In this document: one piece after another, positions 34,403 to 42,879 of the stretch | How the letters are laid out: each line of letters starts with the position of its first letter | Position numbering within the stretch: the stretch's first letter is position 1 | Source of the DNA: Bradyrhizobium sp. STM 3843 | GTDB lineage: Bacteria; Pseudomonadota; Alphaproteobacteria; Rhizobiales; Xanthobacteraceae | Direction: 5' to 3' | DNA length: 64,000 nucleotides | Assembly: GCF_000239815.1 (NCBI RefSeq) | Contig: NZ_CAFK01000314.1 | Span: 60,041-124,040, forward strand | Notes under the pieces: model-generated | The model's input: only the letters and a program-made list of their open reading frames with translations | What the model was told of the DNA's origin: nothing | The model's database searches: none | Translations under genes and position numbers: made by a program

Positions 34403-37270
34403 CTAGGCGCGTCGTGTTCCGATAAACGGAACACCTTCGAGACAATGCCGCGCAGCGCGCAAGTCTGCGGTGTCGAAACCTTCGTCGAAACGTTGCAGGG
34501 TTTGGGCAAGAAGTTGCCTGGCCTGCGCCGACGAAGAACGCGACAGCAGGAACAGATCCATGGCCACCCGCAACTCCCATCCGAGCGAGGATTGGCTTCG
34601 GGACAGATCGAGCGCGGCGGTGAGGATGGACTCCACCTGATCGACACTGAACGTGCCGTCCGCGAGCAATATCCTTGCTTTGATGCGGAGAAATTCGGGC
34701 AGGTCAATGCCTCCGCCGCTCAGTTCCGCCTGACGGATCGCCTCCTCGATCGCTTCGCGCGCTTCGTCGACCCGATCCAGTTGCAGCAGGCCTTCGGCGA
34801 GCGCCCGCCTGAATGAGGCATCCTGAACGTGGTGATTCTCCGCCTGCAGGGCGTTCCGTGTTTTCCGGAGCAAAGCGACTCCCAGCGCCGGATTGTGCCT
34901 CAACGCCAATTCACCACGGAATCCCAGCCCAACTGCGTGGTAGGGCCGCAGATGATGCTGCTCCGCCTTCGCAATGAGCTGCTCGACCCGATGCGAGGCC
35001 TCCGTCCAGTCTCCGCGCCAAAGAAATACCTGGGCCGTGTAGATCAGAGAAATGCACTCATTGACCGGATTGCCGAGTAGCTTGGCTTCCTCGATCGCCT
35101 TCTCGGCGACTTCCACCGCGTGCTCGGGCCGGCCACGCAGCCAAAACGTGCGGGCCAGACCGACCATGGCGCGAATGCGATGGTCGTAACCGAACAATTT
35201 GGTGTTGATGTCAGGATTGGCTTCGGCTCTCACAAAGCCACATTCAAAATAGACCCGTGCCTTGGCCTGGTTGCCAAGCAGATGATGGGCAACGCCCAGC
35301 GTCCAATCGGCCGTGGCCAGGCCGGACTCATCACCCAGGGATTTCGCGATTTCCTCATATCGCTCGGCGATCTTCAACGCACCGCGAAAATTTGCGATCC
35401 GGGTGAGAAGGATATGACGCCCCGCCAACAGCCTCAGCTGCGACATCGGATCTCCCGCCGCTTCGGCGAGCTCCAGTCCCCGGCGTACCGCGTGTTGGAC
35501 ATCGGCGCCGTTGCCGCGCGTGAACATCCCGGCGATGGCCAGCGCCTCGCGCAGCTTCAACTCCAGCCGGCTGTCGCGAACGCTGCTGCCGAGGACGTCA
35601 AGCGCCCGGGCGCACCAGTGATGACAGTCGGCGAGCAGGGACAGCTCGATAAAGACCGGAGCCGCGGCTGCCGCTATCGGCACGGCGATGGCGGGATCAC
35701 CGGTGTCGGAGAATGCCCAGCCGAGCGCGGTACGAATATTGCCGAGATTCTCGATCGCCACCTCACGCCCGCAACAGAGCGTTGCGTCTCCTTCGCGTCC
35801 GTTCCCGGAATTCAGCAAAGCTTCGATGTAGACCGCATGACGCCTCTGGATCGTCGCGTCCTCTCCCTGCTGGACCATCCTCTCGAAGGCGAAGGCGCGC
35901 GTGGTTTCCAGCAACCTGTATCGGGGCGAGCTCCATTCCGTCGACATCGTCAGCAGGGATTTCGCGGCAAGGCTTTCGATCAGACGAAGTGTCGTGGCCT
36001 CGGCATCGCCGGGTTCGGCGACTACGGCATGCGCCGCAGCGAGATCAAAACTGCCGACGAAGGCTGACAGCCGCCAGAAACAGCGGCGCTCTTCGTCAGA
36101 CAGCAGATCGTAGCTCCACTCGATCAGCGCGTTCAGCGTCTGGTGGCGCTGGCTCGCGGTCCGCCGTCCGGGCCACGCCAGGCGGAAACGATCGTCGAGC
36201 AGCCTGGTCAGGCCGCGCAGGCCGTGAATCGCAACCTGGCTGGCGGCGAGTTCGGTCGCCAGCGCGTTGCCGTCGAGACGACGGCAGATCCCGGCAATCA
36301 TCTCCGCGTTGTCGTCCGACAGCTCAAGCTCTGCGCCGGCCGCCACCGCGCGATTGACGAACAACGCGATCGCGGAAAATGTCTTGGCCTGCGCCGCCGT
36401 CAACCGCCTCTTGCCATCCGGGACATCGAGCGGCAGCAACCGATGAACATGTTCGCCTTCGACCCGAAGCGCCTCCCGGCTGGTTGCTAGAATGTGCACC
36501 TCGGTCGACTGGCTTGCGATCTGCTCGGCGAGCGCGGCGACCGTGGAGATCACGTGCTCGCAATTGTCGAACAGCAGGACAAGGCGCTTCTCTGCGAGGT
36601 GCGCGAGCAGCGCGTTGGTGACATCCGGTTCGTGGATACGGAGCCCAAGCGCCGAGGCGACGCTGGCCGGCACCAGTTGCGGCTCGCGAAGCACCGAGAG
36701 GTCGACAAACACGGCGGCGTCCGCGAACGTCCGGGAGAGCGCATGAGCAACGGCCAGCGCAACGGTCGTCTTTCCTGCGCCTCCGGGACCGACCACGGAA
36801 ACGAACCGTGTCGCCAGCAACTGGTCGGCGAGAGTTTTGACGACGGCATCCCGGCCGACCATGCGCTTGACGGCCGCCGGCAGCCTGGCCGCCTCGAGCT
36901 GGCGTTCAGGCGCAGATTTCGGTCGGGCCTCGATCGGCTTGATCAGAGCGACGAAGCAATAACCGCGACCCGCAACATTGGCCACGTACCGCGCTTCGTT
37001 CTGGCCATCACCGAGCGTTTTGCGCAGGCCCTTGATGTGCACGCGGAGCGAGCTCTCATCGACGGCAAGGCCCGGCCAAACCTTCGCGATCAGCTCCTCC
37101 TTGCCGACCACCTCACCGGAGCGTGCGACGAGCGCAACGAGAATGTCGAGCGCGCGGTCACCGATCCGAAGCGGCACCCCTTCTTTGAGCAACAGCCGCC
37201 GCGCCGGATACAGGCTGAACGGGCCGAATTCAATTCCCGCATCCTCCTTGAGCTCGTGCGGCCCGATCAT
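34403..37270 (-). CDS. Large winged-helix transcriptional regulator with NB-ARC/STAND-type ATPase and TPR-like tail
   Basis: This protein has 955 residues from the ATG at 37270, with AAGGA seven bases upstream. Residues about 8-110 are an OmpR-type winged helix (FGPFSLYPARRLLLKEG, LRIGDRALDILVALV, ESSLRVHIKGLRKTLGDG, VANVAGRGYCFVA). A P-loop ATPase follows with Walker A VVGPGGAGKTTVALA (about 165) and Walker B-like LVLLFDNCEHV (about 230), as in COG3903 predicted ATPases. The C-terminal 450 residues are helical repeats typical of TPR/MalT-like regulators (RGALKIAERYEEIAKSLGD, RPEHAVEVAEKAIEEAKLLG). Such proteins are ligand-gated one-component activators. The inducer is unknown; adjacent targets include the small regulator and the polysaccharide operon. 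Confidence 0.88.
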   Translation of the reverse strand: MIGPHELKEDAGIEFGPFSLYPARRLLLKEGVPLRIGDRALDILVALVARSGEVVGKEELIAKVWPGLAVDESSLRVHIKGLRKTLGDGQNEARYVANVAGRGYCFVALIKPIEARPKSAPERQLEAARLPAAVKRMVGRDAVVKTLADQLLATRFVSVVGPGGAGKTTVALAVAHALSRTFADAAVFVDLSVLREPQLVPASVASALGLRIHEPDVTNALLAHLAEKRLVLLFDNCEHVISTVAALAEQIASQSTEVHILATSREALRVEGEHVHRLLPLDVPDGKRRLTAAQAKTFSAIALFVNRAVAAGAELELSDDNAEMIAGICRRLDGNALATELAASQVAIHGLRGLTRLLDDRFRLAWPGRRTASQRHQTLNALIEWSYDLLSDEERRCFWRLSAFVGSFDLAAAHAVVAEPGDAEATTLRLIESLAAKSLLTMSTEWSSPRYRLLETTRAFAFERMVQQGEDATIQRRHAVYIEALLNSGNGREGDATLCCGREVAIENLGNIRTALGWAFSDTGDPAIAVPIAAAAAPVFIELSLLADCHHWCARALDVLGSSVRDSRLELKLREALAIAGMFTRGNGADVQHAVRRGLELAEAAGDPMSQLRLLAGRHILLTRIANFRGALKIAERYEEIAKSLGDESGLATADWTLGVAHHLLGNQAKARVYFECGFVRAEANPDINTKLFGYDHRIRAMVGLARTFWLRGRPEHAVEVAEKAIEEAKLLGNPVNECISLIYTAQVFLWRGDWTEASHRVEQLIAKAEQHHLRPYHAVGLGFRGELALRHNPALGVALLRKTRNALQAENHHVQDASFRRALAEGLLQLDRVDEAREAIEEAIRQAELSGGGIDLPEFLRIKARILLADGTFSVDQVESILTAALDLSRSQSSLGWELRVAMDLFLLSRSSSAQARQLLAQTLQRFDEGFDTADLRAARHCLEGVPFIGTRRA

Positions 37271-37741
37271 GGATGGTCCTTGAATTCCCCGGTCTGCTGA
37301 TCTCATGCAGGTCCGAACGCGCAAGGCGGTTGAAGACAGAATACGACACGGTCACATGTAGTCAGTCCGTCGCGCCAATGCTCGGACAAAGCATTTGGAA
37401 TGTGACCACAAGACGGTGCTATCGCGTGCTTTGGCACGAGGCGATCAAACTATCGTCGGATTTCTGCCTATCGAGGCAACTTATCTGTTCACAATATCGG
37501 CCGCGGCGGCGCCGGACCACCAAAACCATTCGATATCGACCAATCGACGGCCCACTTCATATCTGCAGCGGAGCTTGTGGGGACGGCATCACGACAAGAT
37601 TTCGATCTGTCAAATTCCGGTTACAACCGTAACGAAGCATCCATCAACGACGCGAAGCTGACGCAGCTCGCGCGTTGATATTCACTGCTTGACCTGGAGC
37701 TTCTCGACGACGGCAAATGCGGCTTCCAGCCCTGGCTGCGC
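37271..37741. other. Intergenic region, no gene seen
   Basis: About 470 bases between the P450 gene and the large regulator, both on the minus strand. The sequence is less GC-rich than its neighbours. It should include the regulator's promoter and the P450 transcript end. No RNA gene, hairpin with T-run or repeat was recognised. Confidence 0.4.
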
Positions 37742-38965
37742 CTAATGCGGCCGCCTCACCCGCATGGCTCCGACCCGGCGGATGCCGAAATGTCCACGCA
37801 GGCTGAACGGCTCGCCCACCATCTCGAGCTCCGGCACGCGCGCGGCAAGCGCCGCCAGGCCTTCCTCCAGCTCAGCCCGCGCCAGCGCCTCCCCGAGGCA
37901 GCGATGCGGGCCAGCGCCGAACACCGGATGCAGGCGGACATGATCGGTGCGGTGGATGTCGAATACGTCAGGATCTTTGTAGACGCGTTCGTCGCGCAAT
38001 GCCGAGATCAGCGCGAACGTGATGAGCTGTCCAGCCGGCAGCTTGACTCCGTCGAGATCGATATCCTCCTGGGCGAGCCGGCTGGTCGAAGCGACGCTCG
38101 GTTCGTAGCGGAGCGCCTCGTTGACCGCGGGGCGCACGAGCGCAGGATCCCGACAGACGGCCTGCCACTGGGCTCGATGCTGCAGCAGCGACGCGAGCTG
38201 AGACGCCATCGCACCACGCGTCGTGTCGGTGCCGCCGATAATCATCGTGATGACTTGCACGACGATTTCCGCCGGTGAAAGCTCGCCCTCCTGCTCCGCA
38301 TCATGCAGGAAGGTGGAGAGGAAATCGTCCCGTGGTGCGGCTCGACGGTCGGCCAGAAGCTCTTCGGCATAGGTCCTCAGGCCGGTCATGTCCGCCTCCA
38401 TGCCCGGAATATCCTCGGGCGCGTAGCTGAAGCTGAGCAGGCGGGAAGCACTGTAGGCGAGCTCGGTGAAGCGCGGGATGTCCCGTAGCGGCAGGCCGAG
38501 CAGGCCGGCAATGGCTTGCGCCGGCAACCGGCTCGCGAAGCCAACCACGAAATCGATCGTCTCGCCCGGCTCCCAGGCCTCGATCAGGTGCTCTGCGCTT
38601 CGACGCAGCTGTGGCCGCAACTCCGTCATCAGACGCGCGGCAAAGGCGCGGGTGAAGGGTGAGCGCCGGCGGCGATGCACGGCGCCGTCGGCGGTCAGCA
38701 TGCCTTCGCTGAAGAATTCGAACAGCGTGCCCTCAGTGATGCCGCGCAGGCGCGCCAGCTCGGTCCCGAGAGGCCGCAGCCGCGCATCATTTATCAGGCG
38801 GTCGACATCCGTCGCGCGCAGGACCAGGAACCCGTATCCGTCGTGCGGGATCGCCGGTGTGAGCGCACGCCAATGCCGCATCACACCATGCGGATCCGCC
38901 TCCAGCTCGGCGATGGTGGGCGGCGCGCCCGGGGAAAGAGAGACGGTGCTGTTTGCGTGTGACAT
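37742..38965 (-). CDS. Cytochrome P450
   Basis: This 407-residue soluble bacterial class P450 has all core motifs. The I-helix oxygen-activation motif is IIGGTDTTRGA (about 238). The K-helix ExxR is EALRYEP (about 277). The heme-binding loop is FGAGPHRCLGEALARAE with the axial Cys near residue 350. The ATG at 38965 has GAGG six bases upstream. No ferredoxin or reductase gene is adjacent, so redox partners must come from elsewhere. The substrate cannot be inferred; the nearest genes are regulators and the redox two-component system. Confidence 0.93.
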   Translation of the reverse strand: MSHANSTVSLSPGAPPTIAELEADPHGVMRHWRALTPAIPHDGYGFLVLRATDVDRLINDARLRPLGTELARLRGITEGTLFEFFSEGMLTADGAVHRRRRSPFTRAFAARLMTELRPQLRRSAEHLIEAWEPGETIDFVVGFASRLPAQAIAGLLGLPLRDIPRFTELAYSASRLLSFSYAPEDIPGMEADMTGLRTYAEELLADRRAAPRDDFLSTFLHDAEQEGELSPAEIVVQVITMIIGGTDTTRGAMASQLASLLQHRAQWQAVCRDPALVRPAVNEALRYEPSVASTSRLAQEDIDLDGVKLPAGQLITFALISALRDERVYKDPDVFDIHRTDHVRLHPVFGAGPHRCLGEALARAELEEGLAALAARVPELEMVGEPFSLRGHFGIRRVGAMRVRRPH

Positions 38966-39091
38966 CGGCGGCCTCGCTTCATCTGGGCCTGCGAGCTTGA
39001 GAAAGTCGTGTCACACAATGATTTCGATGAGCGAGATTCCCATTACGCCCGTAACAAGGACGTCAGGGCTGTCGCGGCGCTATTTCGCCTG

Positions 39092-39622
39092 CTATTTGAC
39101 TTGGCGTTTCTCAAGTTTGCGGGCCAGGGTGCGGCGATGCATGCCGAGCCGCCTTGCGGCTTCCGAGATGTTGAAATCGGTCTCGATCAGGGTCTGATGA
39201 ATCCGCTCCCACTCCAGCGTCTTGATCGAGGTCGAGCGATCTCCGAGCGCGACCTGCGGATTGCCCTGCGCCTTGCGAAACGCCTCCTCGATATCGTCGG
39301 TGTTGGAGGGTTTCGCCAGATAGTGGCAGGCACCGAGCTTGATGGCTTCGACCGCCGTTGCGATGCTCGCATATCCCGTCAGTACGACGATCAGCATCTG
39401 CGGGTCGTGTGCGTGCAGCATCTCGACACAGACGAGCCCCGATGCACCACCGAGCTTGAGGTCGACGACGGCATATTCGGGTGATCTGAGTTTCAGGATC
39501 TCGCCGACCTCGTCGTACGACGCGGCGACCACGACGTCGTAGCCGCGTCGTTCGAACGAGCGCTTCAGGGTGCGCGCAAAACCTTCATCGTCTTCGACGA
39601 TCAGCAGGGATCGGTCACTCAC
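39092..39622 (-). CDS. RegA/ActR-type response regulator
   Basis: This protein has about 176 residues; start codons are three consecutive GTGs (39622-39628) behind GGAG, overlapping the end of the sensor gene. The receiver domain has LLIVEDDEGFARTL, the phospho-acceptor in YAVVDLKLGG, VLTGYASIATAVEAI and YLAKPSNTDDI. The C-terminal Fis-type helix-turn-helix is LIETDFNISEAARRLGMHR followed by RTLARKLEKR. This matches the RegA/PrrA/ActR/RegR family of global redox regulators in alphaproteobacteria. Position after the quinol oxidase and SURF1 genes fits control of respiration. Confidence 0.92.
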   Translation of the reverse strand: MSDRSLLIVEDDEGFARTLKRSFERRGYDVVVAASYDEVGEILKLRSPEYAVVDLKLGGASGLVCVEMLHAHDPQMLIVVLTGYASIATAVEAIKLGACHYLAKPSNTDDIEEAFRKAQGNPQVALGDRSTSIKTLEWERIHQTLIETDFNISEAARRLGMHRRTLARKLEKRQVK

Positions 39623-40958
39623 CACCACGCTCTCCAATCGCAAGCATCGACAGCGGCAGGGACAGCCGCACGGTGGCGCCGCGGCCGCGATGGTTCCAGG
39701 CCGAAACGACGCCGCCGAGCTTGCGGATCACATTGACGACCAGGAACAGGCCGAGCCCGCCGCCCGGCCGTCCCTTGCTGCTCTGATACGGGCGGCCGAG
39801 CTGGGCGAGGATCGCCCGGTCGAAGCCGGGGCCGCGATCGCTGATGCTCAGAAGCAGCATGTCGCCGTCGCGCTCGACCACGAGTTCGACCCAGTCGCGC
39901 GACACCTCGTAGGCGTTGTCGAGCACATTGACGATCGCCTGTTTCAGCGCGACGTCGGAAACGATCGCAATGTCGTCACCGAACTCATTCCGAAAGATCA
40001 GATTGCGCGCTGACCGCGCCCCGCGCCATTCGTCGACCAGGCCCGCAAGGAAGGTCTTCAACGTGGTCGGTGCCGATCCCTCGCCGCGCGCCTGCCCGGC
40101 CGACACCAGGATATCCGTGACGATGGCTTTGCAGCGCTGCACGGAGGCTTCCATGTCGGCGAAATCATCGGCAAGCGCCGGATCGGACGCGATCGCCGGC
40201 ATGCGCCGCCAGTCATTGAGGATCACCGAGAGCGAGGCCAGCGGCGTACCGAGCTCATGCGCAGCGCCCGAAGCGAGCAGGCCCATCCGGATGATGTGAT
40301 CCTGCTCAGCGGCATGCTGGCGCAAGGCGGCCAGCTTGGCGTCGCGCTCGCGCAGGTTCCGATTGATGCGGGTGACGAACACGACGAGCAGAACCGCATC
40401 GAGCACGAAGCCGACGAAGGTGCCGGTGATATAGAGGCTGAAGACATCGCTGGCGCTATGATGCGGCAGCAGCAGCGGCCGATAGGAGACGATCAGCCAG
40501 ATGAAGCTCACGCAGCTCAACGCCACCAGCGACCAGGTCGAGCGCGCGTCGAGCAGCACGGCGCCGAGCGTCACCTGCAGCAGATAGAGGCAGGTGAAGG
40601 GGTTGGAGGCGCCGCCGGCGAGATGAAGTTCAGCCGTCAACGCCACCACGTCGAGCATCAGGGCGATCAGGAGGTGACGGTTGCTGACGTCATCGCGATA
40701 TTGCAGCCAGATCTGGCTCGCCACATTCAACGCGATCAGCGCGCCGATGACAGCAGCCATCGGCGGGAGCGGCAGGGTGATATCGAACCACCAGGAGACG
40801 AACGCGATGGTCGCCACCTGTCCGAGCACCGCCATCCAGCGCAGCTGGATCAGCAGCGCCATGTTCTTGCGGTTGGTCGCATCCGCCGCCAGCGGCGGTG
40901 GCCCGAATGCATCTGCGGCATTGGCTGCAGCCGGCAAGGCCGCGGCTTCGTTCCTCAT
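39615..40958 (-). CDS. RegB/ActS-type redox sensor histidine kinase
   Basis: This protein has 447 residues from the ATG at 40958, with GGGA six bases upstream; other in-frame starts lie at 40964 and 41051. Six membrane segments precede the kinase. The heptapeptide GGASNPF, the RegB quinone-site motif, is present (HLAGGASNPFTCLYLLQ). The H-box is LASGAAHELGTPLASL, the N-box VLDNAYEVSRDWVEL, and the G-boxes SDRGPGFDRAIL and GGGLGLFLVVNVI. RegB kinases sense the quinone pool or redox state and phosphorylate the partner RegA. Placing it after the cyo genes links oxidase output to the sensor. Confidence 0.92.
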   Translation of the reverse strand: MRNEAAALPAAANAADAFGPPPLAADATNRKNMALLIQLRWMAVLGQVATIAFVSWWFDITLPLPPMAAVIGALIALNVASQIWLQYRDDVSNRHLLIALMLDVVALTAELHLAGGASNPFTCLYLLQVTLGAVLLDARSTWSLVALSCVSFIWLIVSYRPLLLPHHSASDVFSLYITGTFVGFVLDAVLLVVFVTRINRNLRERDAKLAALRQHAAEQDHIIRMGLLASGAAHELGTPLASLSVILNDWRRMPAIASDPALADDFADMEASVQRCKAIVTDILVSAGQARGEGSAPTTLKTFLAGLVDEWRGARSARNLIFRNEFGDDIAIVSDVALKQAIVNVLDNAYEVSRDWVELVVERDGDMLLLSISDRGPGFDRAILAQLGRPYQSSKGRPGGGLGLFLVVNVIRKLGGVVSAWNHRGRGATVRLSLPLSMLAIGERGGE

Positions 40959-41072
40959 GACCATTCCCGAAATCGGATCGTGTCGACAACATGTCAACCC
41001 GAGAGCTGGCCTAGCAGAAGACACTGAGCTTGTCCCAAGAGTCCGTTCCAAGCCTCGTCCTACGGCTGTTGG

Positions 41073-41870
41073 CTAGCTTACGCCCTGCGCGGCACGGTCG
41101 GGAGAACCGCGCGTACCGAAAACACGGTGCAGTCCGGCACCGCCCAGCATGACGGCAAGCGCAAACCAGGTCAGCGCATAGACCAGGTGATTGTTCGGAA
41201 AGGAAACGACGGTCAGGCCGCCCCGCGGCCAGCCGCCCGGATTGGGTGTCGCATCGGCATCGATGAAGAACGGCGCAACCTGCGGCAGGCCGCGCGTCGC
41301 GGCGATCGCCGCGACGTCACGCGAGTACCATCGATTGGCGGCGGGATCGTTCCGGCGCAGGAAGCCGCCGCCGGGCTCGGAGATCCTGAGCAGCCCCGTG
41401 ATGTCCACCGCCCCAGCCGGGTTCCCCTCGCCTCGCGTGGCCGGATGGCGCCGTTCCACCGGGACGAAGCCGCGATTCACCAGCACAATGGCGTGATCGG
41501 GCGTCTCAAGCGGGGTGACGACCCAATAGCCAGGGCCATCGACTGTCAGCGCCTGCACCAGGGTCTCGCGCTCTTGCAGGAAACGCCCTGTCACGGTGAC
41601 GCGCCTGTATTCATCGTCGGCGCGGTTGACCGCCGGCCAAGCCGCCGGTCCCGGCATCGGCGATGGATCGGCATGAACGCGGTGCTCGACCCGGTCGATC
41701 AGATCGAGCTTCCAGACCCGTCGCTCGATCTGCCAGACGCCCAGCGCCAGCAGCAGGGCAACACAGGCGACCCACGCGAGACCGAGCAGCAAGGACACCG
41801 GCCGGCGCATCTTGCGGCGGTCGCGATCGGTCCCCTCTGGCTCGGCCCCCTCCGTGGGAGGCTCGGTCAC
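41073..41870 (-). CDS. SURF1-family oxidase assembly protein
   Basis: This protein has 265 residues from the GTG at 41870, which overlaps the cyoD stop as GTGA. Two membrane segments lie near the ends (LLLGLAWVACVALLLALGVW; HLVYALTWFALAVMLGG). Between them is the periplasmic SURF1 domain: WPAVNRADDEYRRVTVTGRF, VVTPLETPDHAIVLVNRGFVP, PEGGGF-like ISEPGGGFLRRNDPAANRWY and FPNNHLVYALTWF. SURF1 helps insert heme into heme-copper oxidases. Being the fifth gene, in the slot used by cyoE in enteric bacteria, it serves the quinol oxidase. The N-terminal 30 residues are Glu/Pro-rich and not conserved. Confidence 0.9.
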   Translation of the reverse strand: MTEPPTEGAEPEGTDRDRRKMRRPVSLLLGLAWVACVALLLALGVWQIERRVWKLDLIDRVEHRVHADPSPMPGPAAWPAVNRADDEYRRVTVTGRFLQERETLVQALTVDGPGYWVVTPLETPDHAIVLVNRGFVPVERRHPATRGEGNPAGAVDITGLLRISEPGGGFLRRNDPAANRWYSRDVAAIAATRGLPQVAPFFIDADATPNPGGWPRGGLTVVSFPNNHLVYALTWFALAVMLGGAGLHRVFGTRGSPDRAAQGVS

Positions 41871-42253
41871 GGCGCTGGGCTCATCTCGTGCATCGGCATC
41901 ATGTTGGTGGTCAGATGCTGCATCACCCACAAGGAACCGCTCAGCGCGATCACGACCACGATGATGGTGAAGATCAAAGCCATCATGCTCCAGCCGCCTT
42001 CCGAGCGGGTGTTCATGTGCAGGAAGTAGACCATATGGACCACGACCTGCAGAGCCGCCACCGCCATGATCACCAGCGCGGTCACCTGCTTATCCAGGGT
42101 TCCGCTCATCACCAGCCAGAACGGCAGCGCCGTGAGGACGACCGAGGCGGCAAAGCCGATCCACAGATCGGAACGCGTGCCGTGGCTATGGTCCCCCGCG
42201 GTGCCATGGCCGTGGTCGTGAACCTGGGCTTCGGCGTGGACATCCGTGCTCAT
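41867..42253 (-). CDS. cyoD: Cytochrome bo3 quinol oxidase subunit IV (CyoD)
   Basis: This 128-residue protein has a His-rich N-terminus (HDHGHGTAGDHSHGT) and three membrane segments (LWIGFAASVVLTALPFWLVM; VTALVIMAVAALQVVVHMVY; MMALIFTIIVVVIALSGSLW). The sequence VVHMVYFLHMN is the hallmark of CyoD. It overlaps cyoC and the SURF1 gene by four bases each. The His-rich tail is unusual and might bind copper, but this is only a suggestion. Confidence 0.93.
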   Translation of the reverse strand: MSTDVHAEAQVHDHGHGTAGDHSHGTRSDLWIGFAASVVLTALPFWLVMSGTLDKQVTALVIMAVAALQVVVHMVYFLHMNTRSEGGWSMMALIFTIIVVVIALSGSLWVMQHLTTNMMPMHEMSPAP

Positions 42254-42879
42254 CGCAGCATTCCCATGAGGTAGACAACGGTGAAGACGCCGATCCAGAT
42301 GACGTCGAGGAAGTGCCAGAACATACTCAGGCAGAACAGCCGGCGGCGGTTGCTCTCGATCAGCCCATGCAGCCGGACCTGCACAATCAACGTGACCAGC
42401 CAGATCAGGCCGAAGGTGACGTGCAGGCCGTGGGTCCCGACCAGCGTGAAGAACGACGACAGGAACGCGCTGCGCTGGGGCGTCGCGCCCTCATGGATCA
42501 TGTGGGCGAATTCGGAGAGCTCGATGCCGAGAAAGCCGAGGCCGAACAAACCGGTCACGACAAGCCATGCCATCATCGCCCCGACGCGGGATTGCCCCAT
42601 GGCCAGCATCGCCAGGCCGTAAGTGAGCGATGACAGCAGCAGGAACGTGGTGTTGACCGCGACCAGCGACAGGTCGAACAGATCCTTCGGCGCCGGACCC
42701 GCGGCATATTTCCCGCCGAGCACGCCATAGACGGCGAACAGCATCGCGAAGATGAGGCAGTCGCTCATCAGGTAGATCCAGAAGCCCAGCATGGTGCTGT
42801 GGCCTTCCGCGTGCTCGTGCTCGTCGACGACGTAGAAGACCGGCTCGCCGGCCTTCATCGATCCCATGGCAATGGTCAT
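42250..42879 (-). CDS. cyoC: Cytochrome bo3 quinol oxidase subunit III (CyoC)
   Basis: This protein has 209 residues from the ATG at 42879, which overlaps the cyoB stop as ATGA; the longer frame is shadow of cyoB. Five membrane segments carry the subunit III motifs: TMLGFWIYLMSDCLIFAMLF, ELSEFAHMIHEG, FFTLVGTHGLHVTFGLIW and FWHFLDVIWIGVFTVVYL. Subunit III stabilises the core of the heme-copper oxidase. Overlaps with cyoB and cyoD show strict coupling. Confidence 0.95.
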   Translation of the reverse strand: MTIAMGSMKAGEPVFYVVDEHEHAEGHSTMLGFWIYLMSDCLIFAMLFAVYGVLGGKYAAGPAPKDLFDLSLVAVNTTFLLLSSLTYGLAMLAMGQSRVGAMMAWLVVTGLFGLGFLGIELSEFAHMIHEGATPQRSAFLSSFFTLVGTHGLHVTFGLIWLVTLIVQVRLHGLIESNRRRLFCLSMFWHFLDVIWIGVFTVVYLMGMLR

